Shown here one piece after another: positions 63,368 to 64,000 of a stretch of DNA of 64,000 bases; position 1 is the first letter of the stretch, and each line of letters opens with the position of its first letter. Source of the stretch: Algoriphagus litoralis. Lineage in GTDB: Bacteria; Bacteroidota; Bacteroidia; Cytophagales; Cyclobacteriaceae. The stretch covers positions 310,001 through 374,000 of the forward strand of contig NZ_QGOL01000003.1 in assembly GCF_003259255.1 (NCBI RefSeq), in the 5' to 3' direction. Under the pieces are notes generated by a model that did no database searches, had not been told where the DNA came from, and saw only the letters and a program-made list of their open reading frames with translations. The position numbers and the translations under genes were made by a program.

Positions 63368-63466
63368 ACTTCAAAATGTCCAAAAAAATAAGAAGTAAGT
63401 AGTCCAAACCTCTTACTTTTCACAACGGACCACTTTCAAATCCTGCCTTACTTCTCAGCAATACCC

Positions 63467-64000
63467 TTAAAACCCAACCGCTTTATCATCCCCGCGAGGA
63501 TCCGCTCCTCCTTCGAGTTTTCCATTCGGTAAAACAAGGATCGCATCTACTTTTCCAATAATCGGACTGTTGTTTTCATTGATCAGATAGCCTCGGGATT
63601 TGAGTGTGGCAATCAAAGTCGAATCAAATGAATTCGGTTCAAAATTCACCAAGTCAGGTAACCATTGGTGGTGAAAGCGAGGGGATTCGACAGCTTCCTG
63701 CATTCCCATTCCGAATTCGGCCACATTCAAGATGGTCTGAAGTACTGAGGTAATGATGGTGGATCCTCCCGGAGTTCCTACCACCATCCAAAGCTTTCCG
63801 TCTTTTTCCACAATCGTGGGAGTCATGGAACTGAGCATTCGCTTACTCGGTGCAATGCTATTTGCTTCCGCACCGATAAGTCCAAACATGTTTGGAGTTC
63901 CGGGTTTGGCGCTGAAATCATCCATTTCATTATTCATGAAAAAGCCCAATTCGTCGATGTAAACTTTGGAACCGTAAGCGCCATTCAAGGTTGTAGTCAC
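63467..64000 (-). CDS. ggt: Gamma-glutamyltransferase, C-terminal part (5' end outside window)
   Basis: The C-terminal 177 residues of the periplasmic enzyme that hydrolyses or transfers gamma-glutamyl groups (glutathione). Frame is open to the right window edge. Visible: TTTLNGAYGSKV, GFFMNNEMDDFSAKPG, SSMTPTIVEKDG (substrate-binding SSM), and GTPGGSTIITSVLQT (oxyanion-type glycine motif). The nucleophilic Thr of the small subunit lies just upstream, outside. C-terminal stop at 63467. The first residue is inside the gene, so no start is claimed. Confidence 0.95.
   Translation of the reverse strand: MTTTLNGAYGSKVYIDELGFFMNNEMDDFSAKPGTPNMFGLIGAEANSIAPSKRMLSSMTPTIVEKDGKLWMVVGTPGGSTIITSVLQTILNVAEFGMGMQEAVESPRFHHQWLPDLVNFEPNSFDSTLIATLKSRGYLINENNSPIIGKVDAILVLPNGKLEGGADPRGDDKAVGF

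Noticed and set aside
1..64000. CRISPR array, insertion sequence, prophage, integrase or rRNA operon
   Set aside because: None found by reading; no repeats with regular spacers, transposase-like or phage genes were seen.

Overview
The window looks like chromosomal DNA of a member of the Bacteroidota, most likely the Cytophagales (Cyclobacteriaceae / Algoriphagus-like). Evidence: a serine protease with a type IX secretion (T9SS) sorting tail; many families typical of the phylum (DUF3078, DUF2490, DUF5777, DUF6807/PmoA-like, DUF1684, head-GIN DUF2807, fasciclin lipoprotein); the Bacteroidota promoter pattern TTG/TTTG - about 20 bp - TAnnTTTG upstream of several genes; and starts that mostly lack Shine-Dalgarno sequences. 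The genus is an inference. I see no insertion sequence, prophage, integrase or CRISPR array. The two ends cut through genes (an SLC13 permease and a gamma-glutamyltransferase).

Layout. 0-6.7 kb: SLC13 permease + DUF202 protein, DUF3078 protein, sucC with a tRNA-Arg right behind it, LolD-type ATPase, peroxiredoxin, EamA exporter. 6.7-13.4 kb: a lipoprotein with a 15-Asp tract followed by a TPR-CHAT protein, which runs tail-to-tail into a three-gene unit of DUF2490 barrel, BioD-like P-loop protein and an ABC membrane domain with no ATPase domain. 13.4-20.3 kb: ECF sigma / anti-sigma pair and acidic lipoprotein, NAD salvage operon (pncB-pncA) with a thioesterase, and a head-GIN lipoprotein. 20.3-31.1 kb: a possible small RNA, then the inorganic carbon locus dabA-dabB-SulP-porin with a strong structured RNA between SulP and porin, followed by a coupled Rieske - DUF5777 - YceI operon. 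31-42.9 kb: fasciclin lipoprotein, serine hydrolase, FAD amine oxidase-like enzyme, small lipoprotein, then ThuA / DUF6807 / two Gfo-Idh-MocA enzymes / SDR / aldo-keto reductase. 42.9-53.5 kb: TrpF-like protein without the catalytic Cys, lipoprotein + S8 protease (T9SS), rpe, secreted proteins, gyrA + TPR protein, PagL-like lipid A deacylase. 53.6-64 kb: secreted PIG-L deacetylase, a 34-residue membrane peptide, Na+/solute symporter, DUF1684 protein, Tat-exported sugar isomerase-like protein, TraB/GumN protein, LytS/LytTR two-component pair, small lipoprotein, ggt.

How parts work together: DabA/DabB (zinc, carbonic-anhydrase-like subunit plus NuoL-like H+ channel) and SulP probably import CO2/bicarbonate, with the porin as possible outer-membrane route. 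PncA makes nicotinate for PncB. The 35-41 kb and 53-60 kb blocks look like carbohydrate-derivative catabolism with exported enzymes. Most intriguing items: the branched hairpin at 27227-27300, the periplasmic CHAT protein with its poly-Asp lipoprotein neighbour, the ABC half-transporter that stops exactly where its ATPase should begin, and the small peptide translationally coupled to the symporter.
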